A DNA stretch of 64,000 nucleotides from Arcuatula senhousia (taxonomy: Eukaryota; Mollusca; Bivalvia; Mytilida; Mytilidae): assembly GCA_963971305.1 (NCBI GenBank), contig OZ020317.1, positions 21,160,001 through 21,224,000 on the forward strand, given 5' to 3'. The notes beneath the pieces are model-generated. The model searched no databases. It saw only the letters and a list, made by a program, of their open reading frames with translations, and was not told the DNA's origin. The position numbers and the translations under genes were made by a program. This document shows positions 1 through 13,400 of the stretch, one piece after another (positions within the stretch are counted from its first letter, which is position 1; every line of letters begins with the position of its first letter).

Positions 1-1392
1 TGTTTATTAGCAATAGGTGCTAAGACCTGTTGTCGGTATTTTTGATTCGTCGCGAAACGTGGCTGTCATGGCTGAATAGCAGTTTTTTTCAAACCATTTA
101 AACACGTTTACGGAAAAAAATTCTACCTTTTTAAAATATCAGCACCTCAAGATCTACCTTTCTTAAATAAACCTATATATATTTATAACATTTGAATTGC
201 ATATTATTTAGCTTTGCATGATCTATAAAATATTCAATGAAATGAAGGTTGTATGATTTTGTTTTAGATTTATTCCCCTTAGAACGTAGAAATCTACCTT
301 TTTCACAGCATTTCTTCATTACATTGAAAACGTTGACTCTTCTGTCACCTGAAGTCCAATTAGAACTAAACAAAACATAATTGTTTATTGACATTAGGTT
401 TTTAAAACCGATGCAAGTACAAACCATGGCCGCCATGGCTAAAAATAAAAGATAAGGTAAATTTGCCAATAACAAAAAAAAAAAAACGGTGACATATTTT
501 TATTTATAATTTTTAAAAAATAATAAAAATTAGAAAAAAAAAATTTTTTTTGTGCATACAAAGGTGATGAACAACACAAGATATTCTTACCCGAAATTTA
601 AAAAAGATCTAACAAATCGTATGGGAGTTACATTCGTTTTTCTTTATTTTTGACTTATTTTGCAATTTTTTAGCTCCATTTCTTAAATCTATATACGATA
701 TTTGAGAAATTTCAATTGCATATTGTCAAGCACACTAAGATATAAAAAACATAAAAAAAGTAACAATTGTAAGATCGTATATTGTAGAAGTTATTTCCCT
801 TAGAATGTCAAAAAACCTATTGTCAGATGACTCCTTATCAAATGTGTGAGCTATTCAATGTCAAAAAGTTTTTCCTAGCAGTTCATAATTCAGGCATATA
901 AGTCAGGTGTGCCTTAGGAGCCTCTTGTTGAAATTTATTCTATTAGTAAGTGTTTTTGTAGTACCTAAATTTAATTCCCATAATTACTTCAGGTTAAAGT
1001 AATGTTGCTTTTAAACATTATTTTGTTATTTACCCGACTAGTCTTTCTTAAAAGGGTGCTTACAAATGTTCATTTTAGCTGCAAATTTAATGCCTGTTGA
1101 TTTTAGAAAATTTAATGTCGAATAGCTGCTTAAGCTTGGACAGATTTTTTACGAGTTTATTGCGTGCTTGGTTCAGCTGCAAACTGTTCAATTTGTTTTT
1201 CAACTTAATATTTACTAAATATGTTATGAGTGAAAGCATATTTAATTGAAAACAAATTACATTGCTATAGTTTTTTTTCTTAAAGTATTAAGCACGTGGT
1301 ATTAAGTGAGTAATGAACTGAATGGCGTGTGAAACAAATCTAATGAAGTAACATTTTTTTCTTTTGCAAAAAAAACTTTTGTAAATATGCAG
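1..1392. other. AT-rich upstream intron sequence
   Basis: I recognise no exon here. Two stretches resemble each other (about 120-300 and about 650-810, both with 'ttgaattgcatatt'-type sequence followed by 'tttattcccCttagaa'), suggesting an old local duplication. A minus-strand open frame at 173-475 shows no domain. Confidence 0.4.
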
Positions 1393-1464
1393 GTCTTTGT
1401 GCAACAACAAGATTGGAACTCTTCCTGCTAAAGTATTTGCTGAGAATACTGAACTTAAATATCT
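1393..1464 (+). CDS. LRR exon 1 (72 bases, phase 2)
   Basis: It follows a tgcag acceptor and ends before gtaagt. After one base that completes the previous codon it reads SLCNNKIGTLPAKVF and then AENTELKYL, a full 24-residue LRR. The incoming phase 2 implies more LRR exons upstream of the window. Confidence 0.85.
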
Positions 1465-4400
1465 GTAAGTCTGTTTTGAAAATAAAGAAATGAATGTTAA
1501 CTTTTTTTGTAAAAGCCCTTTTGTCAAAGTATCTATATTTAATTTCATCAACTTTCTTGGATAATAATTCTTAAAAAAAACAATATTTCTAAACCATGGA
1601 TATCAAGTAAAAACTTTTTATTTTTTGTGTTGGGGAAACAGGAAGCAACATCGAGCAATTGACTAGGGCTATAATATCTACTAAGCATAAATATATATAT
1701 CATGCTTATGACAATTACAACTACGGTATATTCTATAAATATTTATACCATAAATTTAATTCATTATAATACTGTGTGCAGTTCCGTACAAACCTTTAGA
1801 AAAAAGTGATATGAATTTTAATTTTCTATTATCACTATTGAATTGAAACTTTATAAATATACAATCTACATCTTGAAAATCTGAAAAATTTACTTAACTG
1901 TCAAAACGTTTTGCGTATTCAAAACAAATATTGGCTTAAGATATCAAACGAAAATCTAGACACCTTTTTCTATAACTAAAGACAGAATTATGCATATAAT
2001 TATAATGTTGTCTTTCAGCGATTTATCAAGTAATACGATAAAAGTTCTTCCCGTTGAAATCTTTTTAATAAATACCAAACTTGAAAATTTGTAAGTATTT
2101 TACATATTGTGTAATATTGTCCGATGAAAGAAAAGCCAAGGTATACCAATGGGGCATTCAAGTCTCAAGAGAAAACAAACGAACCAATAACACTTTGAAA
2201 AAAACACCAGACAAATGAAACGTTAAAAAACAACTGAATAGGTATCAACAACTCTCATAACAAGATGGAACTCGGGTGCTCCTTAAAGGTTAGCAGTTCC
2301 TTCTTAGTTGTTTTTTTTTTTCGTTTTAAACTCTACTATTTTGAAATTTACACAACGCCTTAACAGACTTAAACATAATAACATGCCATAACAAATAATA
2401 CTTTTAATCAAAAATGTGCACTTGTTCAACAGAGACGTATGTTCCAGTCGCTGCAAAAATGGAAATTTTGTGAACTAAATATATAAATGTAGAAATACAG
2501 AAACAACTGCACAATCTTCTTAACACTTATTATGTCAGGTCGGGTCCAAATTCCATTATATGGGTGTGCTTTCTTTTATTAATTGTATATATTCCTCTTC
2601 GATTTTTTCCTATTGATATTTACTGGAAAAATTGTCTCTTTTAAAAAAAAAAGCAATTGTTTTTTTTTGTCGTTCTACATTTGGATTTTGCTATTTGTGA
2701 ATACTTTTTTTTTACATCATTACTTTTTTCTATTTTCAACAAAATTTACTACATTACAAAATTCATATACTACGTTCCTCATTGTTCCCTACTTGGTAAT
2801 TTTTATTTATTATTAATTTGTAAACTTAAACTTTAAAAAAGAATAAAAAAAATGTTATAAAGGTATTTTATTTCCTCTTCATTTAAAAAAAAATCAAATT
2901 AAAATAGTAACATCTGTTACCATGTGAAAAATGATAACGTCCTATTGTCTAAGTAAACGATGTAAAAGAAGAAAAACAATAGTAAGCCTTTTTAAAGTAA
3001 TATAATGAAGGATACGGAATTTGTTCAAATCCAACACAATGCTTCTTTCGTGTAAATCGCTTTTATATTTTTGAAAATTTAGGATTTTGCATGACAACTT
3101 GATTGAAATTCTTCCCGAAGGGATTTTTGCTGGAAAAGTTGAGCTTTGGCAAATGTAAGTCTTATATTAAGCGGTAATGTACAACAGCTATTAGAGCCCT
3201 AACTTCGAACATCTGTAGGGGGCCTGGGTGGCCGAGTGGTCGAAGGCGCTGGATAAAATACCACACTATTGATCAGTAGCCGATCACCTCTGAGCTGGTG
3301 TTCGAGTCCCGTTTGTATTTAACAAAAAAGGGACTTTCCCAACTGTATGTGATTAGGTTTGTCAGTTACCTGCCCAAGTTCGGTGGTTTCCTCCGGGTAC
3401 TCCGGTTTCCTCCCCAATTAAACACTGAACACCGTACATGGCCCAGGTGCGTCGATAAAAGGCGTTAAACACCAACACACACAACACAACACACACTCAA
3501 ACAGCTGTAAGGTTTTAAAGAAATTATGCATCACAGCTATTAGAGAAGCAGTTATAATACTAATTTAATAGGTGTAGCAAAACTGATTATCTGAAACTTT
3601 GTTGTAATTTTCATTTCTAACATCCGTGAATGTTAGCGCTGCTGGTGAAATTTTGAGGTTAGCCCGCTCCAGTATTCCTACTTTTGTGTTCAAGAGCGCA
3701 TCAGAGCTATTAATTATCCGTGCTGATTTCAAAACTGTCAAAACCCTAAGTTTCTTCCTACCCCAGACATAGGTCAGTCTTAATCATTATTTAGTTTCTT
3801 CTGTTGTGGATTTTAAGAATAACCTCTGGTTTATGTAGGGTGTGCACCGTACAACTATTTATATATCATAATCGTCTATTCTAATTCGGTATTTTTGTAT
3901 CTTCATATTCATATAGTAGTTGGCATTTTCAAATTTTGGTAGAATGCCTCTTAATGAGTCCTGAATAAATGAAATGCAGGTCAGGCAAAGCAATATCCGT
4001 TGTGTAGAACTTTTTTATTATTTGTATTTATTGACTAAATATTAACGATTTATTGTTATTATATATCTGAACTTAAGTGAGCTAATGCCATCACATGGTG
4101 TCATTTAGTCGTCTGTGTGACATTAGATATTTTTTTCTTTACTTAGTTACATTTCAGCCTTTTGGATCAAAAGTTTTCGAGGGTAATCATTAGCCTGATT
4201 GTCATTTTTGTCAGACACGAATTTTACTAATTATATGTTTATATTTTCCGCTTGTTAAATTACAAACAAAATGTTTGAAACCAGTTTACACTCGTGTAAT
4301 GTACATGGTTGATATCCTCGGTTATTGTTTGGCTTTCTCGTTTTGAATTTTTGGGTGTTCGGACTTTCAATCGTTTTAATTTCAATGCTGCTGATGAGAT

Positions 4401-7400
4401 GGTACCACTTTATATGCATATACAGCAAAACAAAATAGGCAGATTATTGACCATCACCTTTATTTGCTTCTTATTGATGTATCGATGTTTGTTATTTCAA
4501 ATGCTGGCATTGTTAATTTGAGTTTAGTTGTTCTGTATGCATATATCATGTACTTTATTGTTTTGTCTTCTTTTAATCGATTGATTTCCTGTCATTTATT
4601 AATTCTGAAATTCGGATGCCAAATTGGAACTTCTTTGTGCCGTTGAGTTTCCTATTGCGACAATGTTCTACACAGTCTGCTTTACTAGTAATTTATTATC
4701 TTATTTGCTCAATGAATCTAAAAATATTTATTCAGCGTATACACAAAGAAAAGTTTGTTCACGTGAAATTAACATTTAATTTAATAATAAAGGATGGGTA
4801 TCTATAAGGTCCTTTTTAGGTCCAATCTAAAGGCGAAAAATGAAAAAAAATGTTTTGCAGAATCTGCTATTTTATACCTCATTTTATAGGTACATGTATA
4901 AAAATGTAACAACTTGCAAAATAACTGTCTGCACCATAGTCAGGCGTTATGCAATTGATAGTATGAAATAATAACCGTAAAGTACTGTCAACAAGAATGT
5001 TTGCATTTGTCAGGGTTGGGATAGAAGTTTCTATCGACTATATTTTATTTGCTTGTGTTAAACAATGACCGACCAAACACTTTTTCAACAAATATTTTAA
5101 CTTAATTGAAGTCGGGTTAGTCCATTTACAGTTGTTCGAACTTAATATGCGTTGGGTCAAACTTTTTACAACTGATTCAACTTATGTTGCGTTGGCTCAG
5201 TCCTTAAACAGATGTTCCAAAGCATATTAAGGTTAAACAAATGTTACGGGAGTGTACCAACGCAACATAAATTGAATCAGTTGTTAAGTGTTTGACCCAA
5301 CACATATTTAGTTAGAACAACTGTAAAATGACTGACCCGACTTATACAAAGAAAATTGAAAAAGTTGACACTACTGAAAAAAAGATTGGTTAGTCACTTT
5401 TCAACAGAAGCAAATTAACTATCTTTTGATGCAGTCGATAGAAACTTCTGTCCCAACCCTGACACACATCAAATGAAAACAATCCTTCTAACAGTACTTT
5501 GCGGTGGCAATGTGAAGTTGGTTACTTTTTCGTTATTCACATACTTAGCAATGTAAGGGATTTAACCCATCAATAATTATGAATGTATTGACTACGTAGA
5601 CCCTCATCTAGCGTTTCTTATATAGCTGATGTATTTTCTTTTAGTCTTCTTTATTTGCTGGCAAATTTTTGAGACTTGGGTCTTGCAACTCAATACCTCC
5701 CCTCTCTACGCCACTTAGTCCCTATGCCGCCCAAAATAGCCATCGGGGTCAAATCCGGGATAGTAAAAACCCACCCAGGCACACTTTATGACAAAATTGC
5801 TATTATTATCAGACCGGAACCGGAAGTTGTGGCCAACTTTTGAGGCTTGGGTCATGCACCTCAATACCCTCCTCTCTATGCCGCCTAGCCCCTATGCCGC
5901 CCCAAATAGCCATCGGGGTCAAATACGGGATCAAATGGACACATCCAGGTACATTTTATAACAAAATCGCTATCATTATTAGATCGGAACCGGAAGTCGT
6001 GGCCAATTTTTGAGACTTGGGTCATGCACCTCAAAACCTCCTCTCTTTTTGCCAATTAGTCCCTATGCCACCCAAAATAGCCATCGGGGTCAAATCTGGG
6101 GTCGAAAGGACCAACCCATTCGAACTTTCTAACAAAATTGCTATCATTATCAGACCGGAACCGGAAGTCGTGGCCAATTTTTGAGACTTGCGTCATGCAT
6201 CTCAATACCTCCCCTCTCTATGCCATCTAGTCCCTATGCCGCCCAAAATAGCCATCGGGGTCAAATCCTGGGTCGAAAGGACCCACGCAGGCACACTTTA
6301 TAACAAAATTGCTATCATTATCAGACCGGAACCGATAGTCGTGGCCAACTTTTGAGACTTGGGTCATGCACCTCAATACCTCCCCTCTCTATGTTTCAGT
6401 CCCTATGCCGCCCAAAATAGCCATCTGGGTCATATCCGGGGGGCTAAAGAACGAATTGCCAATGTGGCTTATTTACAGCTCTATCTTTTATTTGATCCGG
6501 ACACTTTCGGGCTCGGTTCAAAGGGATATGTGTCAGAAACAAATGCGTTTTTACAGCTTTCCTTTTTAGACGATATGAAGTAATAAGTTTATAAATACTG
6601 TAATAATTGAAATGAATATTTAACGAATGTTAAATGAATATCAAATGAATATCAAATGAATAACGGAAAAAAACAACTTCACATTGCCAAAGCGCTTTGG
6701 TTCCAGAAACAATTTGCAAAACATGACAGAAACCATCGGCATTGGGCAGGTACCTTACAAACTTAATCACATACAGATGGGGAAGTCCCGTTTGTGTAAA
6801 TTACAAGCGGGACTAGAATAGCGCTTGAGCAGTAATCAGCCAGTGATAAATAGTGTGGTATTGAAACCGGTGCCTTAGAACAGTCGGCCGCACAGACCCC
6901 CAATTCAATTTATACCTTAATAACAATTATAAGGAAATCAATACAAACCAGAAATGTATGATGATTTATTTCTTTGTCTCTTTGTAGTTCACTGTACGAC
7001 AATAACATAGAATCTCTTCCTGCTGAAATCTTCAAAACCAATATCAAACTCAAGGAGTTGTAAGTAACTGACAAGATGACATTAACCTAGAATCAGATTT
7101 CCGCATTTAAGACTTCGAAGTGCCAACGCCTTTTTAGAATAATCAACCAAAGAGGCCACATAAAACATTTAAAAAACACTCTGACACGTGCACAATAAGT
7201 CAAGCCACTTAATTTAAGATGTATGTACTAACATTATGTCTAACTGACTGTTTCTGGACTTTTATACAACTTTTTAACGTTTTGTAAGACTAACGGATTC
7301 TTAGATGGAAGAATTGAAGGAGTATTGACCCGATAAACCTGATTTAACCCACCATTGCTTTTGAAATGCATATACCAAGTCATGACCATTTCGATTTTTA

Positions 7401-10400
7401 ATTTTTCTGGGAATTTTCCCTTGTTTCTTTCTTTTCACTTTAACATTTGACATCGATTATCCAAGTTTGGTATATATTTTTGGAAATAAAGCAATAATTT
7501 GGACCCGGTTCTATGATTGCAAGGGAAATGATTCATTAAACCAGTTTTTCCTCCTCAATTGAAGTAAAAAATAGATTATGTCACAAAATGTCTTATTTAA
7601 AAACTAAATGCATGTAATGATTGAAAATCAAAGTCTGTACTATAAAAGTTGGTTCACTAATTTAGAAAATGGTGCTTTAAATGAGCCAACGATTTTTTTT
7701 TAACATTGTGCCTATTGAAACTTACAAAATTGAGTAATATATATTCTTTCCGGAAATATAGTCATTTTCCGCAGAACCGGCTCCATTTTTTGTCAAAATC
7801 TTGTATTACCCGAAAAAAACAGATTTGTGTAAAAATTATCAAGCTGATGCATAAAACTTCGCTCTACTCGTTTTTTAGACGTGTGTTAAAACTGCAGTAC
7901 CATCAGCAACTTTAAAAGCAGGTGGCCTTGAGCTCACTCAGAGTTGTGTTATCCTATTTAGATTTGTAATTAATAAGAGCATAATTTCAAATGGCCGCCT
8001 TCGTTTAATAGGGTTGACATTTTTATCTTGAAAATTGGTTATCTGTCTCAAATGAAGTTTTTCTACAATTTGTGATAAATCCATGTCCGATCTAAAGGGA
8101 AATTGGTGATCTGGTTAAATGGGTATGCTTAAATGTTTCTACAACCTTAAGTTTTGGGGACTAGAAAGAACTTTGACCTGCCTGCAATCACAAATATACC
8201 TTGTTGGCTTTTTGAGGTTTATCTGAACGCAATGGTTTGTAGTCGGACAGACCAATTTGTTCCTCGTATCGATGTACCAAGGACATTTGAAATAGCGACT
8301 CTATAATGAAATTGTAACAAGTATATTTTGCACCACTTTGAACCTTATCGTGACAGAAAATTTAACGCCTACATATACCGACATTGGGCATCGTTTATTA
8401 CTTTTTAAATTTATACCTTTTTATTATGATTTCCTTATTTGGATTTTACCTACACGGCTAACAAGCAAATTGTTAACACAGGGGTACGTTGCTCCCAGGT
8501 TGTTGTCATCACTCAAGAAATTTTACGGACGACATCATGTGCTTGTATACAAATACGGGATTTCTATCTCTCAGATGAGCACAGATGTTGGTTTGACATA
8601 GAGTTTTGTAATGTCATCCTTTCCGGATTTGACCAACACTTAATCGATCTTTGGCACCGTGACGGGTGTGTTTTAGCAAACAGGAACTGCTTGCTCTTCC
8701 GGAGCACCTGAGTTCACTCTCGTTTCGACTTGAGTTCGCGTTGCTGAATGCGGTTTTGTTGTTATGTGTGTGTGTGTTTTATGTTGTTATGTGGTTTGTT
8801 TTGCTGTGATGATTTTTTGTCTGCCGGTTTTGTCTTTGTCTTTACGGTTTTATGATACTGATTACCCCTTTGGTACACCTTTGCTTCTATCGACTATTAA
8901 AAATACATTGAAGTTACAAAACATACCAAAATATCTATCAATATCTAATGTGCTCTTTTTTAAGTCTATATTAGCATGTTTCATGCTGTGAAAATGACGT
9001 ATGCTGTTTATCCTGTGATATTAGATTTTTTGTTTACATGGCAATTACTTTTAGAGATTTGAGTGAAAACATGATACCTTACCTTCCACAAGATATTTTT
9101 GCTGTCAATGTCAATCTTAAACTTTTGTAAGTATTTGATATTTTGTTAAGTAGAATTGATCTTAAAGTGGGTTAATTGTCAAGTCTAAGTACTTTTCTGT
9201 TTTTGTTAGATTCCAGCAGATAATAATTTTGATGTTTCCCAATTCCAGTATGTTTTTTTTTTCTAGCTAACATTTTTCGGTTATTTTTCATGGATGTTAT
9301 GTTATTTGCGGAAACATTAAAAGTTGTTAATTTTTTTTTACATGCGCATTTAGTACGTGTTATCTCCATAAAAACAACCTACTATAATACCAAAGTCAGG
9401 ACCATTAGAGAAAAATCTTCTACAACTAAATTCTAGATGATTATGATGATTATGGAATTTCTAACATCTCGGGAAATAAATTTGATATTTTAATCGCTCG
9501 GCAAGCCTCGCCATTAAAATAATCAAATTTATTTCTCTTGATGTTAGAAATTCCATAATCACCTCGATCGCGTTGTAGAAGCTATTAAGACTGGTCTATC
9601 AGTACAGAATTCAATTCTATAACCAGCTAATTAATATGTTTGTTTTATGCTTATGTATTGGTGTTATCAAATGAAAATGAAAATAAGACTTACTCGAAAA
9701 TAATTTTATTTTCTAGAATATTGAGACGAAATAAGATTTCCATTCTTCCAGAAAACATATTTTCTTCCAATATCAATCTATTAACATTGTAAGTATTAAG
9801 TATTTTCATATAAATAGAGCGGTCCTCAAAATGGATTTAAATGTTTCAAGACTACATCTTAGTATAGTTTTCTAGCAGTTTCTACCATAAGTGACACAAT
9901 TGCAAATGTTAAAAAAGAATATCCTGTCTTTTTAATTAAGTGATTTAAAGTTATCACTTTACATGACTTGTACAATGTATTTTGTGGCTCCCGCAGTGTT
10001 AAAAACTACCTGCAACCTGAGGGCTTTTTAAGGGCGACTTCCGACCTACACTTCATAAAATCGACCTATGCCAAAAAACGACCTGCAACCTCCGCCAAAA
10101 TATGCTTTTTAAAAGCGACCTTGCGACCTCATGCCCCTTTAAAAGCGACCTTGCGACCTGAGGGGGGGGTACCCTGCGGGAGCCCCTATTTCTGAATAGT
10201 GCTTACGAGTTTTGTATGGCTAAAGTAGGTTTTACGAAATGGTATTTGTTCACCATCACTTTGTTGGAATACTACTTCTTGCTACCTTTATTGTTCTGCT
10301 CTTTTCTTGTCAAATCACCATTTTATTGTGATACTAGTGCTAAGTCAAACACAATTCAAGTTTTAACATTCCTTTTTCAGCTCTTTTTTATAGTTGAGAA

Positions 10401-13400
10401 TGGTCACTCTTCATGCTTCAGAATTTCGGATTTTGGAACTCCTCTAGACTACCTTGAAATACTGAAGATTTTTTTTGCACACTGACCCCTACTTTTTTTA
10501 CATTTTATGGTAATATAGACCATAAAACCCACATTCTTGATACAACTTCATGGGTTTTAAGGCTAATAGTGCCACAATGATAAAGTTATAAAAAATCGAT
10601 AGGAGTTTGATTTTCCGTCAAAATTTTGACGTCATATATATATCTCAGAAACGAGTACACTGACCTAAAGTTTTATTTTTACCATTTGATTATTTTTTCA
10701 ATTAATTACAAATCATAAAATATTTGATATAGAAAATTTCAGGAGTGACCATCCTTAAGTAAATTCTGTGAACGTTGTTCGCATTATGTTTGACTTGAGT
10801 ATCAGTCATATTTCAATTATATGGTATAGTGTATACATGAAGAAAAAGGTGAAAACCTTTTATGGAATTTGATGAAACTTTTAATAAGAATTGAGCATAC
10901 TTTTACTTTAAAAATTCTGCATTTTTTCAGATATTTAAATAATCTAGGATTTAGTTAATTGTGCATCAGAAATTCCAGGATCCCCACCATTTTTGTTCTG
11001 TATTACCTTCAGTTATTATTTAGATAATTAGCACAAATTCAAATGTAAAATGTTGTTGGTATTTGTTATCACAAAAAAAAATGAATTCAAACGAACCAAA
11101 AAAGAAGCTATAACTAAAATCATATTTTAAAGTGTCATTCAATAATCATCATATGTTTTTATAAATTATAAGGTTTATGGACGGAAACCCCATTGAGACC
11201 TTCTATGGAGGAATATTCGATGCAACAAATTTGGAATACGCGTGAGTTTATTTAAAAAAAATGTTTTTAGTAATTCTGTTCAACCACGTTGTATAATTGA
11301 AAATTTTAGTATTTAAAACATAAAAAGCAAAGAAGTACCAATGAAACATCCTAAAGAGCAAAGATCATACAAACAAGAGGCTCAAAGGTACAATGTACCT
11401 GAATCACTCACCTGACTTCAATGACTTATGGAATGAAAACACCAAATGGGGTATCTGAGGTGAAAAACTCCAATAAAGGATCCACCTTATAATAAAGGCT
11501 TTTGTAGAGCGCATATAGCCTTTGGGTCAGGTGAGCTAATAAAAACGTAAGGGAACAGTATGCAAAAACAAAATGTATAAAATAACACAAAGCAATTTAA
11601 TAGCAATCAATAACGCCAACTTAAGTCATTACAAGAGTGACATCGGGTGCCCCGGACATCGACTTAAGTCCCTTAATCTCTGGAGTAACGAATCAGTTGT
11701 GATACGTAAACCTCATAAGCTGGGAAGGATGGCATGTTGCAGCACACAAGAAGGAAAAAACACGGTACAATTAAAGTTGTGTATAACAAATTGATTTCTT
11801 CATATCTATTATGATGCTTTATTTAAAGTCTTCCATGAGTATCTATTTCGAAATAAAAATCTTAGAATGAAACAGACTGAAATCGGGAGGTTCCATGATC
11901 TCAAATTATTCTAAAAATGGTGTCAATCAAATGTGGATCCTGAAGAATTCGAAAGAACTGATAGAGTTTCTTAACTCTAAATCAGTTTCATCAAAGCATT
12001 CGATTACTCCAAACTTTACATTTCTATTCAACACGAACAACTGAAATCGCGATTGGCACAACTGATTATACTTAGTTCAAAAAGAATGGGAAACGCAGGT
12101 ACAAATATCTGGTAGTCGATTATACCTAGACTTATTTTGTCATCAATAAGTCGAAGAAAAAGAACAAATTTACAGAAGACCAAATAATCGACATGCTCAA
12201 CTTTCTCATTGACAACATATGTGTTAAATTTGGTGGACTTGTTTTTCAGCAAACAATAGAGATTGCAATGGGCACTAATTGTGCACCTTCGCTTGCTGAT
12301 TGGTTTCTTCATTCATATGAAGCAGACTTCTTACAATCATTTTTAAACAAAAAAGATTGTAAACTAGCTCTCTCCTTTAATCTCACTTTCCGTTATATTG
12401 ATGATGTCCTTTCACTGAACTATTCTCGATTTGGTGACTTTCTCCATCTTATATATCCTCAGGAACTTGAGATTAAGGACACTACGGATTCTAGGGAGTC
12501 TGCTTCATATTAAGATCTACATTTGAAGAAAACTTTCAACAAAGCTCTATGACAAACGTGATGACTTCAACTTTCCAGTCGTCAACTTTCCCTTCTTATG
12601 TAGCAACAATCCGTCCGCTCCAGCTTATGGAGTTAACGTATCTCAATTGATTCGTTACTCCAGAGCATGCGGGACTTACATCGATTTTCTTAGCAGAACG
12701 TCACGTCTAACGCAAAAAATGCTCACACAGGGTTATGTTGCTCCTTGGTAGCTGTCTTCACTCAAGAAATTTTACGAAAGACATCATGCACATATAGAAA
12801 AATATGGGATTTCGATAAGTGCAGATGTTGGTTTGTCTTCTTACCGGATTTGACACACTGAATTGACTGTTGGCAATGCAAAGGGTGTGCTCTAGCAAGC
12901 AGGAACTGCTTACTCTTTTGAGCACCTGAGTTCACTCTCGTTTCGACTGGAGTTTGCGTTGTTGGTTGATATTCAGTTATTTTGTGTTTCCATGTTTTAC
13001 ATGTTGTCTGTTTTTGTCCCGTTCTTGTTGGAGTTTACTGGCTTTTTCTCTGTCCTTTCGGATTTTTGACGTTCGGATACTCCATTTGTACCTCTGCTTC
13101 TCCCAAGTCCATTGTGTCATATGAATTCAGAAAGTTATAAAATTTGTAAGTAAATGGAAATCATCAATATAATGGAAGGTCGGTTAAGAGAAGTGATTGC
13201 AAGAACTAGCAACATATCGCTACATATGATGAAAAAAAAAGCTAGAAAAGATTCAAAACAGTTACCAATTGGCATGCAAACAGTCTTCCAAAAAAGACGT
13301 GCATTAAACTTTACAATTAACCTTAGGTATGTATGTAGCTATCTATTGACAACTTATATCAAAGTTTATCAAAATGAATGTATTTGTAAATGTTAAATGT

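Noticed and set aside
3216..3312. A functional tRNA gene (Ser/Leu-like)
   Set aside because: A and B boxes are present but the stems do not pair well, and the sequence continues into a SINE central domain and tail.
6359..6583. Overlapping open frames at the end of the 170-base tandem array
   Set aside because: They are by-products of the locally GC-richer repeat, with no splice sites or domain.
13154..13396. An 80-codon plus-strand open frame with a gtatgt donor-like end in phase 2, between LRR exon 7 and the LRRCT exon
   Set aside because: The phase would fit an extra exon, but there is no pyrimidine-rich acceptor after the stop at 13151, the sequence is lysine-rich without LRR pattern, and it sits between two PLE insertions.
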